Shown one piece after another: positions 1-10,920 of a DNA stretch of 64,000 nt. A program made the position numbers and the translations under genes. Every line of letters starts with the position of its first letter. Within the stretch, counting starts at the first letter, position 1. Source of the stretch: Macrothele yani (Eukaryota; Arthropoda; Arachnida; Araneae; Macrothelidae); the NCBI GenBank assembly GCA_039090855.1, contig CM076997.1, forward strand, positions 169,228,709-169,292,708, given 5' to 3'. The notes beneath the pieces are model-generated. The model ran no database searches, had not been told where the DNA came from, and was given only the letters and a program-made list of their open reading frames with translations.

Positions 1-905
1 GCAAGAAGTTTATTTACTGTTTAGCTTAGCTTATACAGTTGCTTCCAGACCTCAAAACAGCACAAAGAATTTTACGAGCAGTTCTTTGTTGTCTGGCTTC
101 TCCAATTCCTTCAGCCCTTGATTTTGCAAAAGAATTCTCTTTTTGCATCTTCTGTTTTCATGATTCTGACCAAAGAAATTTCCTCTTGCCTTTCAATTTA
201 AATCCATGTTAACATACACAAACACAAAAAGAAAGATAAAAATAAATATTCACAAGACAATATTAAACCCCTAACCAGGAGCAATTCTATTTTCATAAAA
301 ATGTGCTTCTTTAAAATTTAAAAACCTAAGTTCTTATAAAAAGACAATACATATGCAGAAGAATGTACTTTCCTCATTGGTACTCTCTGCCACAGATATA
401 AAAATAATGTGATCATAATAAAGTATTCACATGGTGTTATTACACATAAAATAGTAAAATTAGATCTTAAATTGCAAAGTGTGCAATTTTTGTGAAATTT
501 AAAATTATAGGTGAAAAGACAGCTATTACTTTCAATTTAAAATCTCCCCATATAAATACTTAGAATGGCAAATAATTTTGTTTTTAGCAAGCACCACATT
601 TGGGATTTCAACTTGAAGCTGTTCCCTGCAAGTTAGATAACAATGGAAATCACTCTGTCAAGTACTGAAGTATCAGGTAGTTCCTTGGGCTGTTCCAACT
701 GCAGCCTGCTCTTCATGAATTATTGTAATTTATTGCGGTTACAGATTGGCTGATAGATGGCAGTACATTAGCTCTTCTGTTGGCTTGAGCTTAGCGCATT
801 AGTATGCTTGTTAGTTTCAGGGCATTTTTTTTTTTTTCACGTGTTTTGTAGGGGGAGCCAGCAAGTTATTTTTTTCTTCCGGGCACTTTTTTAGTATGTT
901 TTGAG
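1..905. other. No gene recognised; intron 3 of the receptor gene
   Basis: This AT-rich stretch lies downstream of the exon 3 donor on the gene strand. A minus-strand open frame of about 43 codons near 30-160, followed by an AATAAA near position 10, was seen. It resembles no family I know and does not look like a receptor repeat. An acceptor-like ttgcag near 642-635 (minus) does not open a receptor-like frame. Confidence 0.4.
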
Positions 906-2137
906 ATGTGGAATTGGAAGAGATTTTTTGATGAAATTTGTAAGGATGAGGTTACGTTTATTTTGTGGTGTGAAAGCCAAGGATTTCTACCCATATCATG
1001 CTGTTTAGAGGGTCACCCAATGACTCTTACAATGCATGTCTCATCGCAAAGCCGCCCTCAGCAGCCCGGGGCGGGGTGTGAACCTAGCCGCTGGGCCCCT
1101 GGCACAATATGAATATACAGCGACAAGACGACTACTGGCGGGTTGCAGTGGAAAGTAAGCAGGTGCACGTCGCCAGTTGTTTGTGACCTTGATGATCACT
1201 GTTGCCATAAAGACACACTGTAGCAAAAATATACCTATGCAGCACAACTTCTCCAACTATCAATGCACGGTGCACATTGAAAGAGATAGTTTCAATACTA
1301 ATGTTTCGCTAGACATAATATGGTGGTTTGCTGCTGATATGTGCAAATATAAATTCAGCAACCGATATTAAAAAAATTAAAAGAGACTAGTTTAAAAAAT
1401 AAAATTAGAATAATTGAAAATAAGAAATTTGCTCCCTCACTCTCTCCTTCTTTTCCTCTTTTTTTTCTAAGGGTTCAAAAAGTTGTTAGCAAAGTGAAGA
1501 CTAATATGCTTCAATGGTTTGGTCATGTTGAAAGAATGAGTGATGAGATGCTTACTAAAAATCTTTTTAGCCCAAGTGGCAGGAAAGAAAGGCAGAGGAA
1601 GGCCAAGGAAGTCATGGGAAGATCAGATTCAGGAGTGTCTGCATGAGAAAAAGATTATGAGTATGAAGTATAGAAGATCTTGTGTATGGCATGTGATGGA
1701 TGTCAGTGAAGCCTGAGTTGTATGTCAAGATCGCTATAAATGGAGAAGTTTGATACAGCAACAGTAGGTAAAAATTTCCTGGTAGTTTGTATTTTTTTTT
1801 TGTGGAGCTAACCTCTGAATCTCGGATAACAGCTGAATGATATGTATGTATGTATGATGTGAGTGCGGGGCCCTCCTACAGGGGGGCCCTGTGTAACCGC
1901 ACCTGTCGTACACCCCTAAGAGTGGCTCTGTCTAACCGCTTTGGACAATTCAGGTGTTGGAAGAAGCATGTTTCAGGGAAGGATGAGCTGTATCCCCGTC
2001 CTGGAAAGTGGTTCCATGATGCTCATATTCCTGTTGACATCATGATAATTTTAGTGTACTGTTTCACTAAAGGATCGTCAACGACGAGGCAATCAAAGAA
2101 TCTTCATAGGGTGATGTTACCACGTACACTGGCATAG
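906..2137 (+). pseudogene. Merlin-like (ISXO2-type) transposase N-terminal fragment, interrupted
   Basis: The first piece (906-1046) reads MWNWKRFFDEICKDEVTF and ends LEGHPMTLTMHVSS. The second (about 1937-2137) resumes FGQFRCWKKHVSG, then KWFHDAHIPVDIMIILVYCF. Together they match the N-terminal module of ISXO2/Merlin transposases: a zinc-binding G-H-P-M-x-L segment, an F-R-C-x-K-K strand, a G-x-W-F motif, then a helix that precedes the catalytic core. A second copy of the same module lies at 39706-40140 and lets the broken copy be aligned. It shows that about 890 bases were inserted between 1047 and 1937. The DDE catalytic core is absent, so this is a non-functional fragment. An exapted host gene is possible but there is no long frame to support that. 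Confidence 0.55.
1480..1860 (+). mobile_element. LINE 3' remnant (reverse transcriptase C-terminus)
   Basis: Reading across frames gives MLQWFGHVERMSDEMLTK, GRPRKSWEDQIQECL and CVWHVMDVSEA, the C-terminal tail typical of arthropod non-LTR endonuclease-reverse transcriptases. It ends in a short TATG-type simple repeat (1838-1856), a common LINE 3' tail. It sits inside the block that interrupts the Merlin-like fragment. Several frameshifts are present and the clade is not resolved. Confidence 0.6.
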
Positions 2138-2805
2138 TTAACCACCGGTATTAGTGTTACAGACAACTAATTTGTGCCCCTTCAAATGCAAACTAATAGA
2201 GAGAAATCAAAAATTTATTTTACAGACCATATTTTGGAATATTTATTCCACTGGAATTGTCATCTTTCCTCGGAACACTGCTTTCAGGTGTTGATTAGCA
2301 TCATCAGACAGTTTTTTCCAGGCATGTGATCAATTGATTTTAAATTCACGTAATCAGTTGATTTATTTTGCCAAATAGGCACTTTCCCATTCATGAGGAA
2401 ACAAAACTTTTCCATCTTAATAAATGTTTTGTGGTAGGGACACAATTTCATTTAAAGGGCCACCCAAAAACAATCACGAAATGGGATTATTACACAACTC
2501 ACACAAAGAATATTTCCAGGTGGCTGATAGGTGACAGCATGCTACCGCTGACATGTAAATCGCAGAGAGTGAGCCACAGTTGGAAGTATAACTGTTCCTT
2601 GATAAGTTACAGGTTTCCACAGTTAGACACTGAGTTTCTTATTATTTCACTGAATGACAACAAAACATAAATAGCAAAAAACATGTTGCCAAGCAGTGTT
2701 CTAAAACAATTCTTAGATTAATTTTCCTAAAAGTATCATCTTCAAAAGGGAATAAATATGAATATGTTGTTTTACACATGTTACAATTATATCAAGCTCC
2801 AGTTT
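2138..2805. other. Start of receptor intron 3; nothing recognised
   Basis: The region lies directly downstream of the exon 3 donor. The open frames here show no protein family signature and no repeat structure was seen. Confidence 0.4.
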
Positions 2806-2813
2806 TCAATTAC

Positions 2814-3045
2814 CTGTTGAAAAACTGGAACAAACACTGATCTTTATGGTCACATTTGGATTTGTGTATGTTGGTACTACACGAACTGGACGTTGAACTG
2901 CAAGTCCATCAAGACTGATCTTGCTTCCTTTTTTATCAATAACATAACAAGGAACTTCGGGGGTTCTGGGTATTAAACATGCAGCCGATGTCTTCCATAC
3001 AAACTTGACACTACAGTCACTTTCCATTATCACTTCAGGAGCACC
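2814..3045 (-). CDS. IGF2R: Mannose-6-phosphate receptor (CI-MPR/Lerp-like), exon 3
   Basis: This exon encodes the end of luminal repeat 1 and the first half of repeat 2. Its hallmarks are SDCSVKFVWKTSAAC (the F-x-W-x-T-x-x-A-C signature that closes each CI-MPR repeat), EVPCYV opening the next repeat, ISLDGL in the place of the D-L-x-P-L motif, and VTIKISVC in the place of the I-N-V-C strand. The acceptor is a pyrimidine tract ending tttttcag at 3046 and the exon begins in phase 0. The donor is ACAG|GTAATT with exon end 2814, leaving phase 1. The exon is 232 bases long. The next exon must begin with the last two bases of a glycine-type codon. I could not find a convincing candidate between 1 and 2800, so it lies outside the window. 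The ligand-binding repeats known from vertebrates (3, 5 and 9) are not included here. Confidence 0.9.
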
Positions 3046-3194
3046 CTGAAAAATAACAATTTCATTCAAACTTCATGAAAAAATATTATATGGCCTTTAC
3101 TACAGTAACACTAATCAGTATATCTCATATAGCTAAAAAAATTCATTATTGAATAGGCGGCCCCTAACCTAAGTAACACGACAGGGAAAACAAT

Positions 3195-3866
3195 CAGGGC
3201 TTAAAATCTGAAAAGTTACATGCCCAACTGGGCATGTACGAAAATTATTTACCTGCCCAGGTAGTAAAAGCTAGATGCCTAGAAAAATTTATCTTTTAAG
3301 ATAACAAATCAGAACACTCACTTTTTTTTATGTTAAAAAAACATGAACTTTTTTTACATGTTTTGCATTTCCGTCTTGAGGGTCTGTATTCAAAATGTTC
3401 AATGCACACAAATGCGTGTATCTCAAATTTTTAAATGATACTGAAATTGGTATTTAAGAAATTAAGTGATTCTGCTATGTTCTTTTCATTGAAGTTTTCA
3501 CCCTTTGTCACTAAACACTGAATTCTAATTCCATCAGAGGCATGCATCCCATCACTGACTATAAACAACATTTAGGGCAACATTACATATGGTTCCAATA
3601 TCTAGACCTAGCACATAATATAATTAAAAAGTGATATTCTTCTGTCCTTGGCACTCCATAACAATAACACAACTTCTGGTGATTAGCAGTAAAATGAAAC
3701 ATGCCATGCGACAAATGTCTTTTTTCTTGTAGTAGAAAATTCTATAACAAACTTTTTCATTTACAAATACAGTTGCCTAATCAGGGCAACTGGATTGTTT
3801 TTTACCTGCCCAGGCTAATAACTGACATGCCCCGGGCATCTCGGGCATGGCATTTTTCAAGCCCAG
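3195..3866. mobile_element. Short inverted-repeat element (possible hAT-type MITE)
   Basis: The ends are imperfect inverted repeats. The left begins CAGGGCTTAAAATCTG and the right, reversed, begins CTGGGCTTGAAAAATG. A second inverted block contains ACCTGCCCAGG about 70 bases inside each end. The CAGGG-type terminus is typical of hAT elements. No clean 8-bp target duplication was seen and there is no coding capacity, so the boundaries are provisional. Confidence 0.45.
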
Positions 3867-4481
3867 ATAATGACAGTAAATGTTTGCTAATCATGTACTG
3901 GTTCATGAGCACTTTTTCTGATCATGAACATTCTTTTCTTTACCACATTTTGCTGCAAGATTTGAAAAATTCTTTGTTTCATTCCGATACGCAATGACAA
4001 CAGAAAATTGGAATCAATCATTTTTAAAGGTATTGAACAAATTAAACATGTGAATTGCAATAGCAGATTTCTGTATTTCATTATCATAAAACAAAATTTA
4101 GTACCTCATTAAGTTTGGCATGTGTATGAGAACGGTGAGAGTTGTTATGGGACAATTCCATTTTTATTAAAATGCAAATGATTCCCTATGAAACTTGCTT
4201 TTTCCATCATCATTAACAAATTTCAAGGTCGAAGTCTCAAAACACGTCAACTGTTAAATCACTGTATTTAGTCACTACACACAATGTCTTTCTGAGAGTT
4301 AGGTGGTCATTGGGATATTAAAGTAAACAAACTTTGCACCTACTGACAAGAAATGCATATTCAGTAAATAAAACTATTTACAAAAAGGTTGACCACGAAA
4401 AATTGGACATGACACTTAAATTTCATAAGTATTTCTATTGAATAGTTTTACACATAATTCTATTCAGTAAAAAACATTATT

Positions 4482-4485
<4 letters not shown>
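3867..4485. other. Intronic sequence, nothing recognised
   Basis: AT-rich sequence with only short open frames. No repeat family or protein similarity was recognised. Confidence 0.4.

Positions 4486-4511
<26 letters not shown>
4486..4511. repeat. (TA)n microsatellite
   Basis: An uninterrupted run of TA dinucleotides. Confidence 0.95.
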
Positions 4512-4512
<1 letters not shown>

Positions 4513-4639
4513 AGAATTTAGATGAATAATACAATAAACTTGTGAAAAGTACAAGGTCAAAGTCACTTGTTCTTCTTATGCAGCTCTGCATCATTCAAAG
4601 CACTAATTTTGACCATACTCGAAATTTAAAGTCCAGGAT

Positions 4640-6420
4640 AAGATAGAATAACAGCAGAATACTTAAAAGGAGGAGAAATTTTGTGACAATCCCTGACAGC
4701 TTTATTTAACAAAGTGATAGAAAAGGAAGAAATCCCTGAACAATGGAATAATGTAGTTATAACAGTTAATATAGTTATGGAGTTAATGTAGTTATAAAAA
4801 GGAAACAAATATATGAACAACTACATACCTAAAAGCATTTCGTCACAAGCATATAAACTTTTCACAAAAATATTATTAAAATGTTTAACTTCAAAATTAG
4901 AAGATGCACGATCGGTAGAACAAGCAGGTTTTAGATCTGGTTTACACCAGATCATCTACATACAATTAACCAATTAGTAGAAAAAAACAAATGAATATCA
5001 GAAAGAAGTTTGCTTAGTTTTTGTAGACTATACCAAAGCTTTTGATTCTATATATCAAACGGAAATGAGTTCTTCAATAAAAAGACAGACATTGGAAGGA
5101 AAATATGTCAGTTTAATACATAAAATATATAGTAAGACTACAGCAAAAATAAAGTTAGAGAACCTAGGCTCAGATTTCAAAACACAGGAGTTAGACAAGG
5201 AGATCCTCTATCTCCAAAATTATTTAACTCTATTAGAAGATATTTTTAGAAATTTAAACTGGGAAAAAAAGGGATTAAACATACAAAAATCACATGATTA
5301 ACAAAATCACATCAAAATCATTTGATTAAAAAAGGTACCAAAATCACTTATGATTTGCTGATGACATAGTCTTTGTTACAACAAGCAATAGGGAAATGCA
5401 AAATATGACAAAGGATTTATGGATGGAAGGTCTTAAAAAAGGTCTGACAATAAACATAGCAGAAACTAAAAATATATGAATACAGAAAAGGATACAGAAA
5501 AGATTCTGATAGAAGGAAAAGAAACTGAAGTAGATGAATACATTTACATAGGTCAAGTACTCAGTTTTAAAGAAAGACAAGAAAGAGAAATCAATAGAAG
5601 AATTATCCAAGGTAATAGAGCCTTCTGGATACTTAGACTATTTAACTGGTGATCTTCCATTGTGTTTAAAAAGAAAAATCTTCAATGCTTGTATTATCCC
5701 CATGTTTACCCATGGAAGTGAAATGTGGAGTATTACAGAGAGAAAATGTAAAAAATGTAAGAGTATCTATCAGTAAAAAAGTTAGAAGAATGTTAGGAAC
5801 AACAAGAGGAAACAGAGGGGTTTTTTTTATTATTATTATTGGAGGTTTAATGACCACTATGAGCAACTCAATGGGCTATAATAAGCAGTCACCTGTCCCT
5901 AATTTAGGGCTACTACTGGTTCCAGGGAAGGGGAGAGCCAGAGCCGTAAGACAAACACAACATCCATGCCTCACCAAGATTCGAATCCTGACCCTTTTTG
6001 GACGAATGATCAGAAGTCATCGCTCAGACCACTGCGCCACCCGGGCGGCAAAGGCAGAGTTAGAAATAAATTATAAGAGAAAGAACAGGAATAATAGATA
6101 TTATAAAAATAATAAAAAGAATCAAAGTGGAGATGGGCTAGATATATTGGAAGACTGAAAGATGGACACGAATAATAACAGAATGACAACCGAGAGATGG
6201 AAAGAGATGAAGAGGGTGCCAAAGAACAAGATGGAGAGATGATTTTCAAAAATTTAGAGGTGCTAAATGATGGACTCAAGCTAAAGATCGAGGAAGTTGG
6301 AAAAGATTGGGGGAGCCTATACCCTGTAGTGGGTGTCAACAGGCTAAGAGGAAAAAGATATTGGGTTAATATTTTAATAGAATTATTACCAATAAGTTAA
6401 CTTTTTACCCTTGAAGGTGT
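4640..6420 (+). mobile_element. RTE-type LINE fragment, split by a SINE
   Basis: This is a decayed reverse transcriptase of the RTE-like class found in many arthropods. Read across frames it shows EIPEQWNNVVI (start of the RT fingers), CLVFVDYTKAFDS (motif A), FADDIVFVTT (motif C, near 5353), NRRIIQGNRAFW and IFNACIIPMFTHGSEMWS (thumb). After the SINE (5816-6052) it resumes with ERWTRIITE, QPRDGKR and RWRDDFQKF, which is the conserved C-terminal tail of the family. The 5' half with the endonuclease is missing. Many stops and frameshifts mark it as old and inactive. Confidence 0.75.
5816..6052 (-). mobile_element. tRNA-derived SINE, copy 1
   Basis: Read on the minus strand it begins with a tRNA-like head: A box TGGCGCAGTGGTCTGAG and B box GGATTCGAATC. 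It ends in an A/T-rich tail (ATTATTATT on the plus strand). It is the most diverged of the three full-length copies and interrupts the RTE LINE. A clear target duplication was not found. Confidence 0.8.
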
Positions 6421-7959
6421 AGTTAAGTTATTTATTAACTGCTCTGAACAGAAAGCTTTAGGAGCTACCAAAGAGACTCCTTAATAACATAAATAATGAA
6501 TGCCCTACTGTTCTTGAAATACTGCATATCAACTGTCTCAACAATAAACAATGACTAGAATTGTGTATATTTTTTTTTATAAAGAAGGTTCTTGCTCCTT
6601 TATAATTAGAAACAATTAAATTTTAATTCATCTTTGGTTCAGATTGTTTTTAGCAGCAATAGAAGGACACTGCACATAGTAACAGAAGGGTCGTTCTGTG
6701 GAAAATCACCCAATTTACAAAAAAGTGGTTCCTGACACATTTTTAAATTTTTTTTTTTTTTGCCCATCTTGGAAAGTCATATTTTGAGAGTTTGAATCTG
6801 GCATTTATTTATTTTTTTATATACATCCACCATTTTGTATTCACAAACCAAAATGGCCACTGCGAAGTGGGAAAATCACACCCAGACAGCTTGGGTTTCA
6901 TGCTCTAAAACATTCTCAGCTAACCCTAACGAGGCATGGCCATGATGCAAATTCTTCTGGGAACTTTTCTGGAAAACAGAACATGCAGGAAATTCATAAT
7001 GAGAACAGGAATTATACTTGGTAATAATTGATGTCATGGCTATTCCTAACTTGATACACTATAAATTTCACTAAATTATGGGTTTTACTCAGGACTGTAA
7101 GTAATTTCCTTTGTTCCTGAGTAAAACCTATAATTTAGTGAAATTTAGGAATTATACTATTGTATAAGGAAGGTTTCCAATGTTAGTGACAACTGAACAC
7201 ATTCAACAAAACTCCATTTAAATTTGAGAGCGCATACGTTTACTTTTTCGAAAAATAACGTAAGACGCATCTTGAATATTGTTGTGTTTAACCCTCCGAC
7301 CGGCTCATGAAATCTCATTCAGCCGCTTTGACAACACCACGGAGATTCGTAACAGCAACGTCAAAGACGGCTCACATTTTACGAGTGAAAGAGAGTTATG
7401 TCAACGCAGAAAATGGTCTTACACCGTGAAACTCTAACCCATTTCTACGGTCGGCTTCACTGCACAATGCTAAATTGGTGAATTGGTCACTTGCTTAAAA
7501 GCTAAATCACATGTTGTTCTTCAAGAAAAATACATCCAAAACAAATATTAGCAATACACAATTCAGTATATTAAAATTTGACGTATCACTTTATATTCAT
7601 GTCAACAATGTAATTCCCAGATCAAAACATGCACTTAGTTATCTGAAATAAGTGAAACATTTAAGAAATTAATTACGATAGAAATATTTCACGCTCACGC
7701 TCAGTTGTTTCTAGGATTCCAAACGGGACGGTCGCACGTGTTGTGGTCTCCCGCTAGTTATCTGTCTCTGCAACTTTTTGCTTCTTCGGAAGGTTTCATT
7801 CGCTGCATCTTAGATAGTTTCTGGGTTACCAGTCTATTGTAATCAGTCCGGTTTGGAGATCTTTTAGTAGCTAAGCTTTTCTAAAAGCTCTATTAAAATT
7901 TTTCCGAATCCACTTCTCTTCGTATTGCTGTTAGCACACCGTTAAAAATTTAGTTGCGC
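6421..7959. other. Intronic sequence with one long hairpin
   Basis: No gene was recognised. Arms at 7063-7094 and 7115-7146 (32 bases each, one mismatch) form a hairpin with a 20-base loop. The part from about 7690 is more GC-rich and may be the 5' UTR of the Jockey LINE that follows. Confidence 0.5.
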
Positions 7960-8111
7960 AAAAGGATTGCCGACGCTGAGGATGCAGGAATAGAATCTGA
8001 TGCTGAACAAGAAGTTAGCCGTTTCATCCCCCTATAACTGGAATCTGTAGCACAACAGAGGTAGAAAATGGTCTTAGAAGATCCAGGAGGATAAGGTGTT
8101 TACCTCCTGAG

Positions 8112-9594
8112 TTGAACAACAGTGTTCAAAAACAGACCAGGAAGCATAAGAAGGTAAGTATGAGGTCTTTGAAACCTCAGTTGTCGGGTGGAGATACCGA
8201 CGGATTCCCCTCTGGGAATGGTTTTTTTCTGAAAAAAAAAAAAATAGATCAGAAAATCCTGCGGGACCTGACTATTTTAGTTTGTCGGGTGAAGATACCG
8301 ACGGATTCCCCTCTGGGGATGGTTTTGTTGAAAAAAATAGATCAGATAATCCTACGGAACCTGACTATTTGAATAGATCTGACAGTGCTGCGGCATCAGG
8401 CTATTCCTGTGAGATTTTTCATAAAAAAAGTGTGAATCTGCGTCAGTCTACCGAAAAAAAAAATCGGCCCTTTTTAGGGCAGACTGAAAAATTTTTCAAA
8501 AAGGAATCAATTGGCCATTTGTACTTTTCAGGAGAAGGAAACGCAGTTAGAAAAGACTGGAACACAAATTCACACGAGTAAAGCTCAGCTTCACGACAAA
8601 AAAATTGAAACACAAAAAAGTTTCAATAAAAGTGAAGAAAAAACACACACAAAAAAAATGTTCGTAAGGAACAACCTCGCGCACTGCAAGAAAGCAGTGA
8701 CAGCTTCAAAATACAGGAAGCAATAAAGGACACAGAATTATTAAAAAAAGACCCAAATAAATATCTCCGTAATATTAATTTATTACACAGAGAAAAAAAG
8801 GTTGTAATTAAAAGCAACTTACCAAATTCTGTGCTAGAGCAAAGGATACAAAAACATCTCTCGAATTATCAAAACACCAATTTGGTTGATAAAATGAATG
8901 CAGATGTGGAAAACTATTTAGGTCCAAAACACTACAACAGAGAGTTAACTAAGAAAACTATAGAGAAAAGAAAAGTAAATTACTTCACTGGAAGGCTTAG
9001 CAAAGAATTAAAGGAAGCGGAAAAAAGTTTCACCGAGTTACACGTACAACACTGCAGTTAAAAAATAACAACAATGAAGAAATGCTCCGGTTAAATGCTG
9101 TTCATAATGCCCAAGATAATATTACTGTTAGCAGCATAGCCATAGAGAAAGACAGCTTAAAAAAAAACAATGGCACTTTTCCCTTTTCTCTTCTTAAGGC
9201 ACCTTTCCCTTTTCCTCTTCTTTTTTCTCTGAGGAAAAAAAAACGAAAAAAAACCCGGCCCTTTTATAAGGGCATTTCTGTTTCTGAGGATGAAAAAAAA
9301 CTGCAAAAGAAAGGAAACCAATAAAACTATAAAGAAAAGAAAAGTAAATTACTTCACTGGAAGGCTTAGCAAAGAATTAAAGAAAGCGGAAAAAAAAGTC
9401 TCTCCGAGTTACACGTACAACATTGCAGTTAAAAATGTTGTAAGTAACAACAATGAAGAAATGCTTCGGTTAAACGCTGTTACTAATGCCCAAGATAGTA
9501 TTACTGTTAGCAGCATAGCCGAAGAAAAAGACAGCTTAAAAAAAAAAAAAGGCCCTTTTAAGGGCATCTCTTTTTCTGAGGATGAAGTTTTAGT
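8112..9594 (+). pseudogene. Jockey LINE ORF1 remnant with internal duplications
   Basis: This is the presumed nucleic-acid-binding ORF1 protein region of the Jockey LINE, lysine-rich and broken into several frames. I did not see zinc knuckles, so the assignment depends on its place just 5' of the endonuclease. Two duplications are visible. One is a unit of about 108 bases around 8180-8390 encoding a GxDTDGFPSG-type peptide twice in different frames. The other is a unit of about 370 bases (8955-9300 and 9322-9600) encoding KRKVNYFTGRLSKELK twice. The final ORF1-like frame runs straight into the endonuclease start (GLNILIWNAQGIK) with no stop between. Confidence 0.5.
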
Positions 9595-9904
9595 AACTGA
9601 AACAAATGGCCTTAACATTCTAATTTGGAATGCGCAGGGTATCAAAAGACAACACAGAGAATTATTAGCCTACTTAAAGTATAAAAAAATTGACGTTGCG
9701 TTAATTAATGTCATGGCTAAGTGAAAAAATTTAATTCAGAATACCCAATTAGAAGGTCTATAGGAATGACAAAACCACCAAAAGCGGTGGAATTTTGATT
9801 GCGGTTATTGATAGATTAGAGCAAAGTGAGATGCCTTGCAACACTGAAGATGGTCAAGAAGCGCATTTGGTTATAATTAAAACTAAAAATAACCCGTCAA
9901 GTTT

Positions 9905-10378
9905 GAGCAATTCCATGTCAGATCAATCACCTTCTTGACGTCACCATTTCTGATTTTGATGAAATTTGGTATGAAGCACACATATGACAAGGTAAGTAAT
10001 TCTGCCAATTTTCAGATTTTTATTTTGAAAATTGTCCAAGATACACACATAATAAAAATCAAAATTTTCGTAAAAAATGACAAACTTGCACACTTATAAA
10101 TGGCTGTAATTGTTTTCCTAATTGTAGTAGAGTGACAATTCAAACACAGTTGCAAAGCTAAAGGATTGAGCTTTCTATAGATACCATACATGACCTTCTT
10201 ACAACAGATTAAAGTTTCAAGGTCATCCACTGTGACCTTTGACCCTGAATATCTCAAAATATACCATCTTAAAAAATTACGAAAAAAATATATTTTATTG
10301 CTACAACATTCTTCTACCCATGTGCCAGATATTAGGCTGGCACCGCTATGGCAAGGCAGTGTAGGATTAATAGGAGTG
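9905..10378 (+). repeat. Left terminal inverted repeat of Sola2-like copy 1
   Basis: About 474 bases that pair with 13523-13996 in inverse orientation. Both arms include the ATTTCTGATTTTGATGAAAT block and the CCAGATATTAGGCTGGCAC block. Confidence 0.85.
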
Positions 10379-10607
10379 TCATGCTGCACCCTTCTGTATG
10401 CAAGGCACAGAGACATACCATGCAATAAATATTTCTTACGTTGAGGATTTGTGTTTATTATACATGAAATGTGTATATATTATAAGAGATCAACAGATTT
10501 ATCAGAAATATGCTATGTGACAGCAATTTTACTTGATAGACACAATTTTCAGCAGTAAATAATGTCAACAAATCATTGAGATCAGAGATTGAAACTCCAC
10601 CCATTTT

Positions 10608-10713
10608 AGCCAATGACAGGGCTTCTTCTTAGCCAATGACAAAGCTTCTTATTAGAGCCAATGACAGGGTTTCTTATTAAAGCCAATGGCAAGGCTTCTT
10701 ATTACAGCCAATG
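10608..10713 (+). promoter_or_regulatory. Five-fold CCAAT-box array upstream of the Sola2-like transposase
   Basis: AGCCAATG occurs at 10608, 10631, 10656, 10681 and 10706, a tandem array with a spacing of about 25 bases. It ends about 200 bases before the transposase start. CCAAT boxes bind NF-Y in animals, so a promoter role is likely though inferred. Confidence 0.65.
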
Positions 10714-10920
10714 AGAAATCTTACTGGTACGCCATTTTACATTTGCTGTTATTTCAATTCTGAGCTTGTGAGTGTGTGGTTATCATTTGATCTGTAACAT
10801 TGTTAACTGTTTAATTGTTATTTTATTTTATCTTTATTGTTATCTTTATTTAATCAATTTCTTTTTATCAAACTATATTTATTTATCATTTTTTTTGCAG
10901 GTGCAGTTTCATTAACCAAA

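Noticed and set aside
1..700. Possible fourth exon of the receptor gene
   Set aside because: An acceptor-like TTGCAG near 640 (minus) opens a frame without the cysteine and aromatic pattern of a CI-MPR repeat and soon hits a stop.
5816..6052. Functional tRNA genes at the SINE heads
   Set aside because: A and B boxes are present, but the acceptor stem does not close and the sequence continues into a SINE body with an A-rich tail.
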